Assembly: GCA_963921825.1 (NCBI GenBank)
Contig: OY997591.1
Coordinates: 16,921,515 to 16,985,514 of the forward strand
Direction: 5' to 3'
Length of the DNA stretch: 64,000 nt
Origin: Erodium maritimum
Taxonomy: Eukaryota; Streptophyta; Magnoliopsida; Geraniales; Geraniaceae
A program made the translations under genes and the position numbers. The notes under the pieces were generated by a model. That model saw only the letters and a program-made list of their open reading frames with translations, made no database searches and was not told the DNA's origin. This document shows positions 22,355-31,533 of the stretch, one piece after another (the stretch's first letter is position 1; every line of letters starts with the position of its first letter).

Positions 22355-24509
22355 TCATTCTGAAGTTGAGGCTGACTCTGAGGTAGTAGCCCCTTGTCTA
22401 GTCCACTTCTTGCTGACCGATGTATCTTTGCGCCGTTCATATTTTCTACCTTCACTTTGGGAACTATTACGTTGCTTTGGTTGATAAGTAGGATATGTAC
22501 AAGGAATTATTTCTCCATTGACATACTTGTCACCTAAAAAGGTAAAAATTCAAAATTTTGTCGAGTTCCATCAAAACTATTAGTCCAAGTAGTATTTCTT
22601 TATACATGAATGAAGAATATAACAAGTAGAGATAAATCACCTCCATAATCCTTATTTTTAACATCTATGTACGAGTCAGGCAATACCCAGAGAACTCCGG
22701 GCAAACCTACAAAATTGAATGTATAAATTACTGTGGAGCTATTCCATTGGAAAATCGGATATCTAAAAACAACTCCTTGCAAACCAACATACCCTTAAAT
22801 TTCTCTGATGTTGCTTCATCAACAGTGCACTGGAATCCAGTGTATGTTGTTGTGCTAAATGCATACATATTCTTCTTTGCCTCTTCCATGCTAACACACA
22901 GGAAGTCACGGATTACAACAAATTGTAAACAATACAAGAACTACTTACTTAGCTTCCCAGAAATTATAAAGATACTAATCCATCATGGCACCCCCTTTCA
23001 AATAAGTAAACAATATAGTGATAGACAGAAAATCCCAATTTCTGTCAGGTCCAGCAAACTGTTTCTCTGTTTCCATCCTACTAACTGATAATTGTGATTC
23101 ATCCCCATAAAAAAGGTGTTTTTAAAACACAATTACTTGAAATCACACTACTTACTTCATACTTGACACATATGTTATCCCTATTAAGCAGAAATTGGGG
23201 TCTCAAACCACACTACCGACTGCAAAATCTTCACCAACAGGTTAACACTCTGTCTAGGTCTTGTAACAAAGATAGTAAAATGAAATATACTTTCATAACA
23301 AGCACTTCAACCAACAGACTACATCCTTTCTAAAATGATAGGCTTTGATTTCTAGCAAAATTTAAGGAAGGGGAAGCTCCAGGAAATGACTATTATTCGA
23401 CTTCGTAGTACAAGATATAACTATTAACATTCTTATCGTCTAGAAAAAATGGTCCGGCAAACGGATTATCAAAAACCATAATTTTCTGTACGAAACATAA
23501 AATATTTGATTAAAATACACAAAATATTCTGTGTTTTCGGACAGAAAATTATGGTTTTTGATAATATATTTACCAAACCATGTTTTTTAGACGACAAGAA
23601 AGTCAATAGTCATATCTTAGTATTTCCTAGAGTTTTCCTTTAAGGATCACTAGAATTGGTCCAACATTTTTCTATAATGAACAATTCAATTCCTTAAAAG
23701 GGCAAGTAACACTTATTTTGAAAAGGGATAACACCAGAAAACAACTATCGTTTGACTTTCTAGTACAAATCACAACTATAGACTTTCTTATCGTCCATAG
23801 TACACAGTCCCGTTAGGTAAATTACCACAAACCATGAATTCCGTCCAAAAACACGGAATATTCTGTGTTTTTGGATAGAATATTCCGTGTTTTGAACATA
23901 ATATTCCGTCTTTTTGGACCGAATTCATGGTTTGTGGTAATTTAACTAACGGGACTGTGTACTATCGACGATAAGAAAGTCTATAGTTGTGATTTGTACT
24001 AAGAAGTCAAACGATATTTGTTTTATGGTGTTATCCCTTTTGAAAAAGAGGAAGTAAAAACTTAAATAGACAATTCGTTGTGTTCAAGACAAAACCCCCT
24101 TCCCTTGGCCACCAAACAGATAGCATACAAGCAAAAAGCTCAAAACCAACCTGCCGAGGACAGTGGCGAGGGTTTCGAGATAGGTGTCAATCATCTGCTC
24201 CCTGGTGGGCGCGGGGTCTTTGGGGAACTCCATGACGATGAGCCAGTGGTTGTAGTCGCATCCAGGGAGCAGGATGGTCTCCCTTGGCTCGCTGCTGCTG
24301 TTGCTCCTCTTCGACGAGTACTGCCCGCCGCCGGCAGCCTGAACCACCGCCCGGAATCGGGAGATACGGGCGGTGCTCCGGGGCAGGTTCTGCGAGGACA
24401 CGAAGTGGAGATGGCAGGTGGGCGTCAGGGAGGGTGATGGAGCTGGGGTTTTGGGGTGAGATAGAGTGGTTAGGGTTTTAGGGATGACAGAGAGACTAAA
24501 TGTTGCCAT
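22355..24509 (-). CDS. MORF9: Multiple organellar RNA editing factor 9 (MORF9)
   Basis: Four coding exons on the minus strand (24509-24151, 22890-22793, 22706-22641, 22533-22355) join in frame with GT-AG introns and total 702 nt, 233 residues. Residues 1 to about 65 are Ser/Thr/Pro-rich and lack acidic residues, like a chloroplast transit peptide. The MORF/DAG domain follows: [34 protein letters not shown] and [16 protein letters not shown], then [23 protein letters not shown] and [18 protein letters not shown]. From memory these blocks match Arabidopsis MORF9 more closely than MORF2 or MORF8. MORF9 binds PPR proteins in plastids and is needed for C-to-U editing of chloroplast transcripts. 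I chose the ATG at 24509 because an upstream in-frame start would bury the transit peptide. Intron 1 (1,260 bp) holds two MITEs. The gene looks intact. Confidence 0.92.
23369..23638. mobile_element. Fold-back MITE in MORF9 intron 1
   Basis: The 270-bp unit is almost entirely one inverted repeat. Its two arms share 'cttatcgtctagaaaaaatgg'-like and 'atcaaaaaccataattttct' blocks and meet near 23510. It is flanked by TTTAAGGA (23361-23368 and 23639-23646), an 8-bp duplication. The arms resemble those of the MITE at 23725-24037, so both belong to one family, probably MULE-derived. Confidence 0.75.
23725..24037. mobile_element. Fold-back MITE with 9-bp TSD in MORF9 intron 1
   Basis: The 313-bp unit is a near-perfect palindrome. 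The arms begin GGGATAACACCA and share long blocks such as 'gtacaaatcacaactatag' and 'attaccacaaaccatgaatt' over about 145 bp each. It is flanked by the exact 9-bp duplication TTTTGAAAA (23716-23724 and 24038-24046), the Mutator-type length. The transcript of this intron could form a long hairpin. It has no coding capacity. Confidence 0.85.
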
Positions 24510-24587
24510 CGGAGGAGGTATCAGCTGCGACCGAGAAACTGCTGCCAAAGTGTGAGAGATAAGGTAAACACTGCCCACGATGAAACG

Positions 24588-24595
24588 TATATACT
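24588..24595 (-). promoter_or_regulatory. Candidate TATA box of MORF9
   Basis: GTATATAC on the minus strand lies about 80 bp upstream of the MORF9 ATG, in a suitable position for a short leader. The evidence is motif and distance only. Confidence 0.3.
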
Positions 24596-24699
24596 TGGAG
24601 GATAGGGGGAATACGACGACGTCCAACCGTGGTATATTATCCACCAAAAATGGTGTTTAACGATAAAAATTAGGGATAATTTCAAAAACCTACATTTGA

Positions 24700-25379
24700 A
24701 ATACATACATACATAAATGTTTAACTTGTTTATAAGGCTCCCCTAACTTTACAGTTATTCATCGTTACATTTGCAATTAAAAAATCTGTTAGTTTTTATT
24801 TTTGTTGAAATGAGAAAAATATTCTTTATGCTTTTAGACGATATGTACAGTTTTATTAACTTAAATTTCAACTACAAATATGTGCATCAGGAGGAAGTTT
24901 CTGACTACGAAATAGAAAAAAAAAAGTAATTATACTGTATAGAGCTCCAATATGTCTCTTTACAAAAAAAACTCTAAGACAAATGATCTAGTACAACTGG
25001 TATTGGAGGTGGTATAAAGACGTACTGAAAATAAAATTAAACTATGACGAAACCAATGATTGATGCTCAAGGTGTAGCATTCATGCTCTATCCATTGTAT
25101 TAAACCGAACCTACGATCATTGATTTCAAGAGGAGGCATAGCACCGTTCAGGGACCTCTCCCAAGGCCAGACCATGGAGCACTGAATCCCTTTCAATCCT
25201 CCATGCGGGCTTGCTTGAAGTCCTGATTGTCCCAAGATTCCCCAGTGGACCCTCTCTTAACTCTAGCGCTTCCTACTCCAACCTAAGACTCAGTTCCAGC
25301 TTCAAGTCTAGTTCTATCTATGTGCCCAAGCAGGACTAGCGCGTCGGATTTCCCATATTAGTGTTGTAAACTTCAGATT
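24700..25379. other. Intergenic, no gene recognised
   Basis: An open frame on the minus strand at 24960-25235 (containing LGEVPERCYA-like and FGLIQWIEHECY) has no start context or motif I recognise; it may be a gene fragment or chance. The remainder is AT-rich. Confidence 0.4.
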
Positions 25380-26399
25380 CAGAATGAAGATAATTGCAGT
25401 TGAAGAGATGCATGACTTAAATATTCTCAGATTTTATGAATTTATGGGTTCTCTCGTGACATTCTAGATGTCTTTGCCTAAAATAAACACCTGAAGTAAA
25501 AGAGTGGCATTGAAGAATTCTTCACATCACAATGACTGTAAAGACCTGAAAATTTATTTGTCTAAATTGACGGTTTTAAAACGACGGAATTGGAAATTGG
25601 ATCGAAATTTTGGAACGAGGGCGAAACAAGAAGGAAAATAAAAAAAAAGGGAAAAGGGTTGGGCTGGAGCAAGCCTGACTCGGGCTTTGGGCCGAGCCTG
25701 ACCGGCCCAACCGTACCAACGCGCGCGGCCCACGAAGACCGGCCCAGTCTTCAGAAACCCTAACTACAAAACCACGCCAGCGCCGCTTCTCCTTCCTTTT
25801 CTACGCACGATTCCCAAGCCAGAGCTCGAGTTCGTCTTATCTCTCGAACCTCGTCATCCATCGCCCGAACCAGACAGTTCCGACCACTGTCCCGACTTCA
25901 TATTTCCCTTCTTCTCTCTTCTGCTTCAAACCCCGTCTCACCTTCGCTCTCAGAAACCCAGAAAACCAGAACCCTCTCTCTTCTCCTTCGTCTTCTTCCT
26001 CGATTCGCAGAGATAGCGCTGCCGCCTAACTTTGAGCTCGTCGTGCCGTTAACGAAGCAAATCCGCGACGGTGAGGCTTCCTACGACCTCGTTTCCCCTT
26101 CCTTTTCCTCCCTTCTTCGGAAATCGAGTCGGGGTAGGCTCATTGTGGTCCGAGCGTGGACGGAGGGGCTCGCCGGAGTCCTTACAATCCAGATTTGAGC
26201 TTCCTCGTCGGTGAGCCCTCACGGCGTCAGACCTGGACGGTTAAGGCTCGGAGCTCGCCTCAACCTCCCCTTCCTCCGACTCCCCGAACTCCTGAGCTTC
26301 CTACCACCACTTCGCCGTCGAGAACCGCCCTTAAACGCCATCACAGTCGCCGTCGCCGTCGCCGGAGAACCCCGGAACCCTAGCCGTCGCTGACTAGAG

Positions 26400-26660
26400 C
26401 GAGTTGGGCTCGGGCCTAGAACGATATCCGAGCTTGGGCCTTGGGCCTTAGCTTTGGTCTGGGCCTTGGGTCGGACTAGGTTGGGCCTCGGGCCTGAACC
26501 TGGTTCGGGCCTTGGGCCTGGGCTGGATCTAAGGTTTGGGTCTTGAACCGGGTCTGGATTCGGGTCTGGGTCGGGCTCGGGTCAAGTTCGGGTCAGGGTT
26601 CTAGACCGGGTCTGAACCGGGTTTGGACTCGGATTCGGGTCGGAATTGGGTCGGGCCGGG
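26400..26660 (+). repeat. Degenerate 'cgggcctgg' simple-sequence tract
   Basis: A run of short imperfect repeats of 'gggccttgggcct' and 'cgggtctgggtcgg', within the family A unit. Low complexity, no coding meaning. Confidence 0.7.
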
Positions 26661-27593
26661 TTAGACCATTTAATTAATTAATAACTTTGACTAAAATCAG
26701 TTAATATCTGGACTTTCGGACAACGTATCGGACTTCTAAAGGACACTTGGACATCAAACTTTGGACTTAATTATTAAATTTGAGAATCGTTACGGGTTGG
26801 ACCGGGACTAATACCGTCCCTTTGTGTTAAACCAGGCCTTTACCTCGAGCGCGGAGAAGACCGGTGTTGGCCAGGACGTCAGCAGCTAGGAGACGCAGCT
26901 GCTGGTTCTTCGAGAGGTAGGGATTACCTTGGAACCCACTTTAATTCGTTTGTACTAGAATGTATATAGGGAAACCTAATAACCGGTAAATAACTAGTAT
27001 GCATGTAGGATGAGAACAACTAGCATAGCCGATTGAACTGTGAACATTTACATTTCTGTCTTGGGAAATTGTCGTGCTGGTAGAATCGGGTCATGTCGTG
27101 CCTGTAGGATTGTTTGTTGTGTGAATCTGCCTGATATTGTGTTGATTGAACGAACAATAATTAACGAACATGAAAACGAGTAGAAGTGAGCTAGTAGTAC
27201 ATGTTGACGACTTGAATGTTTACTTCCTGTTTCGTTGATTTGTTGAATTGTGGGAAGGTTGAGGATTGAATACCGGTAAGCCGGTGGGGTTTACCACGTT
27301 GAGTGGGGTCGGTAAGTGATGGTAAGTACGTGATCGTGGTGTGAGTTTGATTGTGATTGTGATGGTGTTATGGTCGGGAGAGTGATAGACCGACATGTTT
27401 GTGATTGTGAGTGTGGTGGTGATTGTGTTCGTGATCGTTTTGATGCGCGGCCGGTAAGGTGTGAGAGATGTACTTCCGTCAGGTGTATCGTACCTTCCGG
27501 CGCGTAATCGGTAAAGTGTTGTGTTTATGGTACTTTGGTCCCGCGAAGAGGTGGTTTCCTACCTTCCGACTAGGACTCGGTAAAACGCTATGT

Positions 27594-27860
27594 GGACCGC
27601 GATGAGGTTGTTCCGCGATGCCGCGATGAGGTTGTTCCGCGAAGAGGCTGGGCCTGTGGACCGCGATGAGGTTGTTCCGCGATGCCGCGATGAGGTTGTA
27701 TCGCGAAGAGGCTGGGCATGTGGACCGCGATGAGGTTATTCCGCGAAGAGACTGGGCCTGTGGACCGCGATGAGGTTATTCCGCGAAGAGGCTAGGCCTG
27801 TGTTTCGCGATGAGGTTGTACCGCGAAGAGGTTGGGTCTGTGTTCCGCGGATGAGGTCGA
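27594..27860 (+). repeat. About 40-64 bp minisatellite in family A unit
   Basis: Five to six copies of a unit built from 'gtggaccgcgatgaggtt', 'ttccgcgaagaggctggg' and 'cct'. The first two copies carry an extra internal duplication. Related 'ttccgcgatgaggtgg' and 'ttccgcgaagaggtcgg' words occur once each in the family B copy near 47950-48020. Confidence 0.85.
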
Positions 27861-29498
27861 CCGCCTCTCCCGACTTTGTGTTGGGGAAAGTTGTGTACGG
27901 CTTTGCCGGGCCGAGCGGGTTGCTCCTGAGACCGTGCATTTGTGTGAATTTCCTGTGTTAATATTGTTTGATTTTTATTGAGCTTTGCTGTGTTTTGAGT
28001 GGTACGGTGCCTGTGACTGTGGTGGTTTCTTTGGTTTGTCCCTCCGGTGTTACCCTGATTTTATGACTATTGTCGGGTTAAGGTTGGGGAGTGTTGGTCC
28101 GGTGGGTGACCGGGTGAACTGAGTACTGTTTTAAAATGGTTAAGTGTCGCATTGATTTTATCAAACTTTTATTGTATTTTTAATATGTGGAGTTAATCTT
28201 TAAATTGTGGAATTGCGTTTGGTAAATCCGAGATGAGGAAGTTTTGATGGTTTTCCTTACTGAGCGTCAAGCTCACTCCCCTTACTGTGTTTTCTACAAG
28301 TGATAGCTATGCTTTGGACTAGAGGACATCGCGGAGCATGGCGCTAGCGAGGGTCCGAGCTTAGATTTATTATTCTGTTTGTTGAGACGTACCATCTACT
28401 TTGGATTTATGTATTTTTTGAGCGTAGGACTCAAGTTACAAACTCTGTTAATTTATAATATTCTCTCTCTTTCCGACTCAAATTATTTATTTTAAATTTT
28501 TATTAAATTCTCCCTAAGTCACGTCTCGGGTCCGGTCAGTACCGGATTTGGGGCATGACAATGACTCAACGAATTCTGTCTCAAAAGATGAAATGGACGA
28601 AAACGTAACATTGATAGTCAAGAAGGTGATGAAACGATTTAATCGAATGCCTGGGTGGTATGATCATCGAGATGTCAATCAAGATGCTCATCATAATGTC
28701 TCTTCAGACGTCGCTGACATCAATGATCAGAAAAAACAAACATCATGGGAGACTTATACAGATCAAACTGGCAAGGGAAATGGAGTCCAGTGCCATGAAT
28801 GTGAAGGTTATGGCCACATTAGGCGAGAATGTCCAACCTTCTTGAAGAAGCAAAAGAAAGGTTTCATTGCATCCATGTCAGATGATGAATTTAGTGACAA
28901 TGATTAGGTAAATAATTTCCTTGCATTTACCAGTAATGTTTTTGGTGTTGATGTACCGACATGTGAGGATGAAGATGAAAGGAACTGTAAGGAGTCATTT
29001 TCAGACGGAACCATGAGCAGAGCCTACTGTCAAATGTACAATAACTAGGTGCAGCTCCAGTAGGCGAGGCTCGCGTAGCGATAGGGCAGAGCTTCATGAA
29101 CGGCGGAGTAGAGGGAAAGGGGCAGCGACATGGTGGTTGTGGTGCTTCATCTCCGGCAAGCTCGAGCCGGAGGAGATGGGGCGGTAGTAAAAAAAACAAG
29201 AGGAACGAGGGTGAGAGAAGATAGTAAATGTGGGTTATGTTAGTTTAGTTTAGGGTTATTTAAAAATAAAGAGATTAAAAAAAATAATAAGATCATATGT
29301 TGTGCACATGATCGTTTTCCATCCAAAATATAACGGAAGTGGACTAAAATATATAAAAAAAATATGTTAGAGGAGTTAAATGTTACAAAAAAAGTAATAA
29401 GAGGAAGATGTGAAAAAGGTTGTGTATAATTTCCCTGATTTTAAATCATATTACCCTATTAAGCAGTTATACCCGAAAGTTTAACAATATAAATAAAA

Positions 29499-31049
29499 AG
29501 GCAATTTTCATTTCAACATCCTAATTATTGAGTTTTCGTCACCTCAATACGCTAACTTTCGTTTGTGACACCTCAATACCCTAGAATACATTTTTTTTCA
29601 CGTTAGTACCTAAAGTCAATTTCCATCCATTTTTTGATGGAAAATTCCTATTTTTTTACAAATACCCAAAATACCCTTGATCTCTTCAAACCCTAAATAC
29701 TAACTCTCTTTTTCTCTTTCAATCCACATACCTTTCTCTTCTTCTCTGCCACACACCAACCCAACTCCTTCTACACCTCCCTCTCTCTTCCTCAGACCAC
29801 CAACCCCAACCCCAACCCCGTGGCCGGCGTGGTTGCAGTGGTGGCGCACCACCACCAGCGTGTCGTCGGCGAAGTCGTAATCGAAATCGTTGGGGACGAT
29901 GCAGGCATGGCCGTCAAAGCTCACAGATCCAAAGTCGTCCGGTGATGAAGGTTTCTGTCGAGCAGGACAAATAGGAGGAAGATGGTGAGTTGGGGTCTTC
30001 GCCGACATGGGGTTTTAAGTTGAAAATTTGCAGGTTTTGAGTTCAAAATTTTGGGGTCTGAGAGTTGAAGGTTAAGAAAATATGGGGCTTTTGAGCTTTA
30101 TACCCCTAAAATTATTGATTCTTAACGTAGTTTTTGTTTAATTCTACAGAAAACATGGGTTTGTGGTTTTGGTTTTGATTTTGGATCTCTGGGTCCCGAA
30201 CTTGTTGATAAAATGGTTAATGGTGTAGGCATGGTTCATTTCCTTTCAGAGCCGGAGCAAGAGTTGAGGAGTTGAACGATGTAGAGATGTTTCAAACTCT
30301 GAAAGAGTCATTTTTGAAGGCTTACAAAATTATGAATAGGGAACTTAGAATGCACACAAGATTTGGGTTTAGCTGCTGAGAAACTTGAGTTTTGTATAGG
30401 GTATTTGATTCGTGATAATGTGAAGCATCATTGTTTACTGTATCCATGGATCAATTATACCTGTATTTTGATTTTTATTCATTTATTAATATGCTTTGGA
30501 ATAAAAAAAACTAATGAAAAGAACTTATAATTTAAAATAAAAAAAAATCAAATAAAGTAAAATCTGATTTTTGCATATAACTAAGATTAATGAAAATAAA
30601 TAATTTAATAATTAAATGAACATAAAATCTGATAATAGTTATTGAATTAAATAATTTTTGTAAGTTTTGAAAAATAATATGTGAAATTGGATATTAAAAA
30701 AATTATTTTTTATAACAAATCTGATTTTTTTAAAAATAAAAACTTTTTTTTAAATGAAACCTGTTTTTTTAAATAAAATCTAAAATATTAAAATAAAAAC
30801 TGATTTTTTTTTAAATAAAATCTGATTTTTTAAAATAAAATCTGATTATATAAACAATGGCATGCTTTCGAAAATTAGATTGTTAATAAGGGTTATTTTG
30901 GATTTTTTAAGGGTATTGGATGGAAAACTAACGACAGGTATGAAAGTGACACAAAATGACATTCTAGGATATTGAGGTGTCACAAACGAAAGTTTGGGTA
31001 TTGAGGTGACGAAAACCCAATAGTTTGAGTATTGAAGTGAAAATTGCCC
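29499..31049. mobile_element. MULE-like element, possible Pack-MULE
   Basis: The termini AGGCAATTTTCATTTC and (reverse complement of the right end) GGGCAATTTTCACTTC start inverted repeats of about 130 bp that share 'gttttcgtcacctcaatac' and 'ctttcgtttgtgacacctca'. The flanking 9-bp duplication is TAAATAAAA (29490-29498 and 31050-31058). There is no transposase. The interior has a CT-rich segment, an ORF on the minus strand (29700-30008) with no recognised domain, a PP2C-like patch at 30243-30380, and a very AT-rich part (30480-30850). Confidence 0.8.
30243..30380 (+). pseudogene. Possible captured PP2C exon fragment
   Basis: The plus strand encodes 'VEMFQTLKESFLKAYKIM' then 'NRELRMHT'. This resembles the block of plant protein phosphatase 2C proteins just before the 'CSGTTAV' motif (typically K-x-F-x-x-MDxEL). 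The frame ends at a TGA soon after. The fragment is short, has no metal-binding Asp residues, and lies inside a MULE, which suggests capture by transposition. Recognition is from memory and needs a database search. Confidence 0.4.
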
Positions 31050-31154
31050 TAAATAAAAAGTAGACATTTTTGTTCTAACAATTGTATGTATGGATATGAA
31101 ATTTTAAATTATATTCCCCCATTAAACAGTCAGACCCGAAAGTTTAACCCTAAC

Positions 31155-31207
31155 CAACGACTTTCTGCTTAGGAAACAGACGCTCTATCCACTGAGCTAC
31201 AGGCGCC
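31155..31207 (-). pseudogene. Truncated tRNA-Arg(CCU)
   Basis: On the minus strand, from 31207 downward, the sequence GGCGCCTGTAGCTCAGTGG then ATAGAGC gives an acceptor 5' strand and a D arm with A box. The anticodon stem TCTGT/GCAGA has loop TTCCTAA and anticodon CCT, followed by the variable region and the start of the T arm (GGTT). The T loop and the 3' acceptor strand are replaced by unrelated sequence identical to the start of the 49-bp repeat. About 53 of 73 nt remain. It cannot fold as a tRNA but retains an A box. Confidence 0.75.
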
Positions 31208-31229
31208 TGTATGTGTGTTGATGTGTGGC

Positions 31230-31252
31230 TTATTTATATATATATATATATA
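31230..31252. repeat. (TA)n microsatellite
   Basis: About nine TA dinucleotides ('tatatatatatatatata') between the tRNA fragment and the 3' end of the first receptor kinase gene. Confidence 0.9.
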
Positions 31253-31533
31253 ATGTACTTTACTATCAAAGGGGAGAATAGCTTATGCTACAAAATTTCT
31301 GTACTTACTATTTCCTTGTCCAAATGCGAATCTCTCTTAGTTTATTAGCTAACCAATACCCAACAAGGACACCATACCTTATATAATCAACAAAATCAAT
31401 GACTTGAACATGAAAATGACTTTTGTGCCATAACGGCTTCATTGACAGGACTAGTAAATAGTAATAGTAATATACACAAAAAATATATTGTACAATTGAG
31501 GTATAGAGAAGCCTGATGAAACCATTGGTTTGA

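Larger units (their letters stand above)
25537..28560 (+). mobile_element. Family A 3 kb TG...CA unit (solo-LTR-like), complete
   Basis: The 3,024-bp unit begins TGTAAAGACC and ends GGGGCATGACA, flanked by ATGAC at 25532-25536 and 28561-28565. Its layout: AT-rich start; a GC-rich leader; a Gly/Arg-codon-like 'gggccttgggcc' repeat tract (26400-26660); 'gacgtcagcagctaggag' (26874-26891); minisatellite (27594-27860); an inverted repeat TGAGCGTCAAGCTCA near 28260; and a 'cacgtctcgggtccggtcag' tail. It has no PBS, PPT or ORF. It is the best single reference copy for family A in this window. Confidence 0.8.
25380..29048 (+). pseudogene. Ty1/Copia gag fragment split by a family A unit
   Basis: Upstream of the insertion (25380-25536) the plus strand encodes 'VEEMHDLNILRFYEFMGSL' and 'SKRVALKNS', resembling the end of a Copia gag (UBN2-type) domain. 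Downstream (28561-29048) it continues with an acidic segment, a CCHC zinc knuckle (CHECEGYGHIRREC), a Lys-rich stretch and another acidic tail. The two parts are in one frame across the 5-bp duplication ATGAC. In-frame stops lie in the upstream part and at 28905-28907. Gag normally coats genomic RNA in virus-like particles. No LTR, protease or reverse transcriptase accompanies it, so it is a stranded fragment. Confidence 0.75.
29437..31148. repeat. 49-bp direct repeats outside the MULE
   Basis: The segment 29437-29485 ('gattttaaatcatattaccc' ... 'acccgaaagtttaac') recurs at 31100-31148 with about 80-85% identity. The pair brackets the MULE and its target duplication. The right copy ends directly at the truncated tRNA fragment. 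Confidence 0.7.

Noticed and set aside
24960..25235. 91-codon minus-strand ORF
   Set aside because: Composition is protein-like in part but no family is recognised and no promoter or splice sites support it.
31144..31155. Telomere-like 'ttaaccctaacc' motif
   Set aside because: It is a single partial copy created at the junction between the truncated tRNA and the 49-bp repeat, not an interstitial telomere array.
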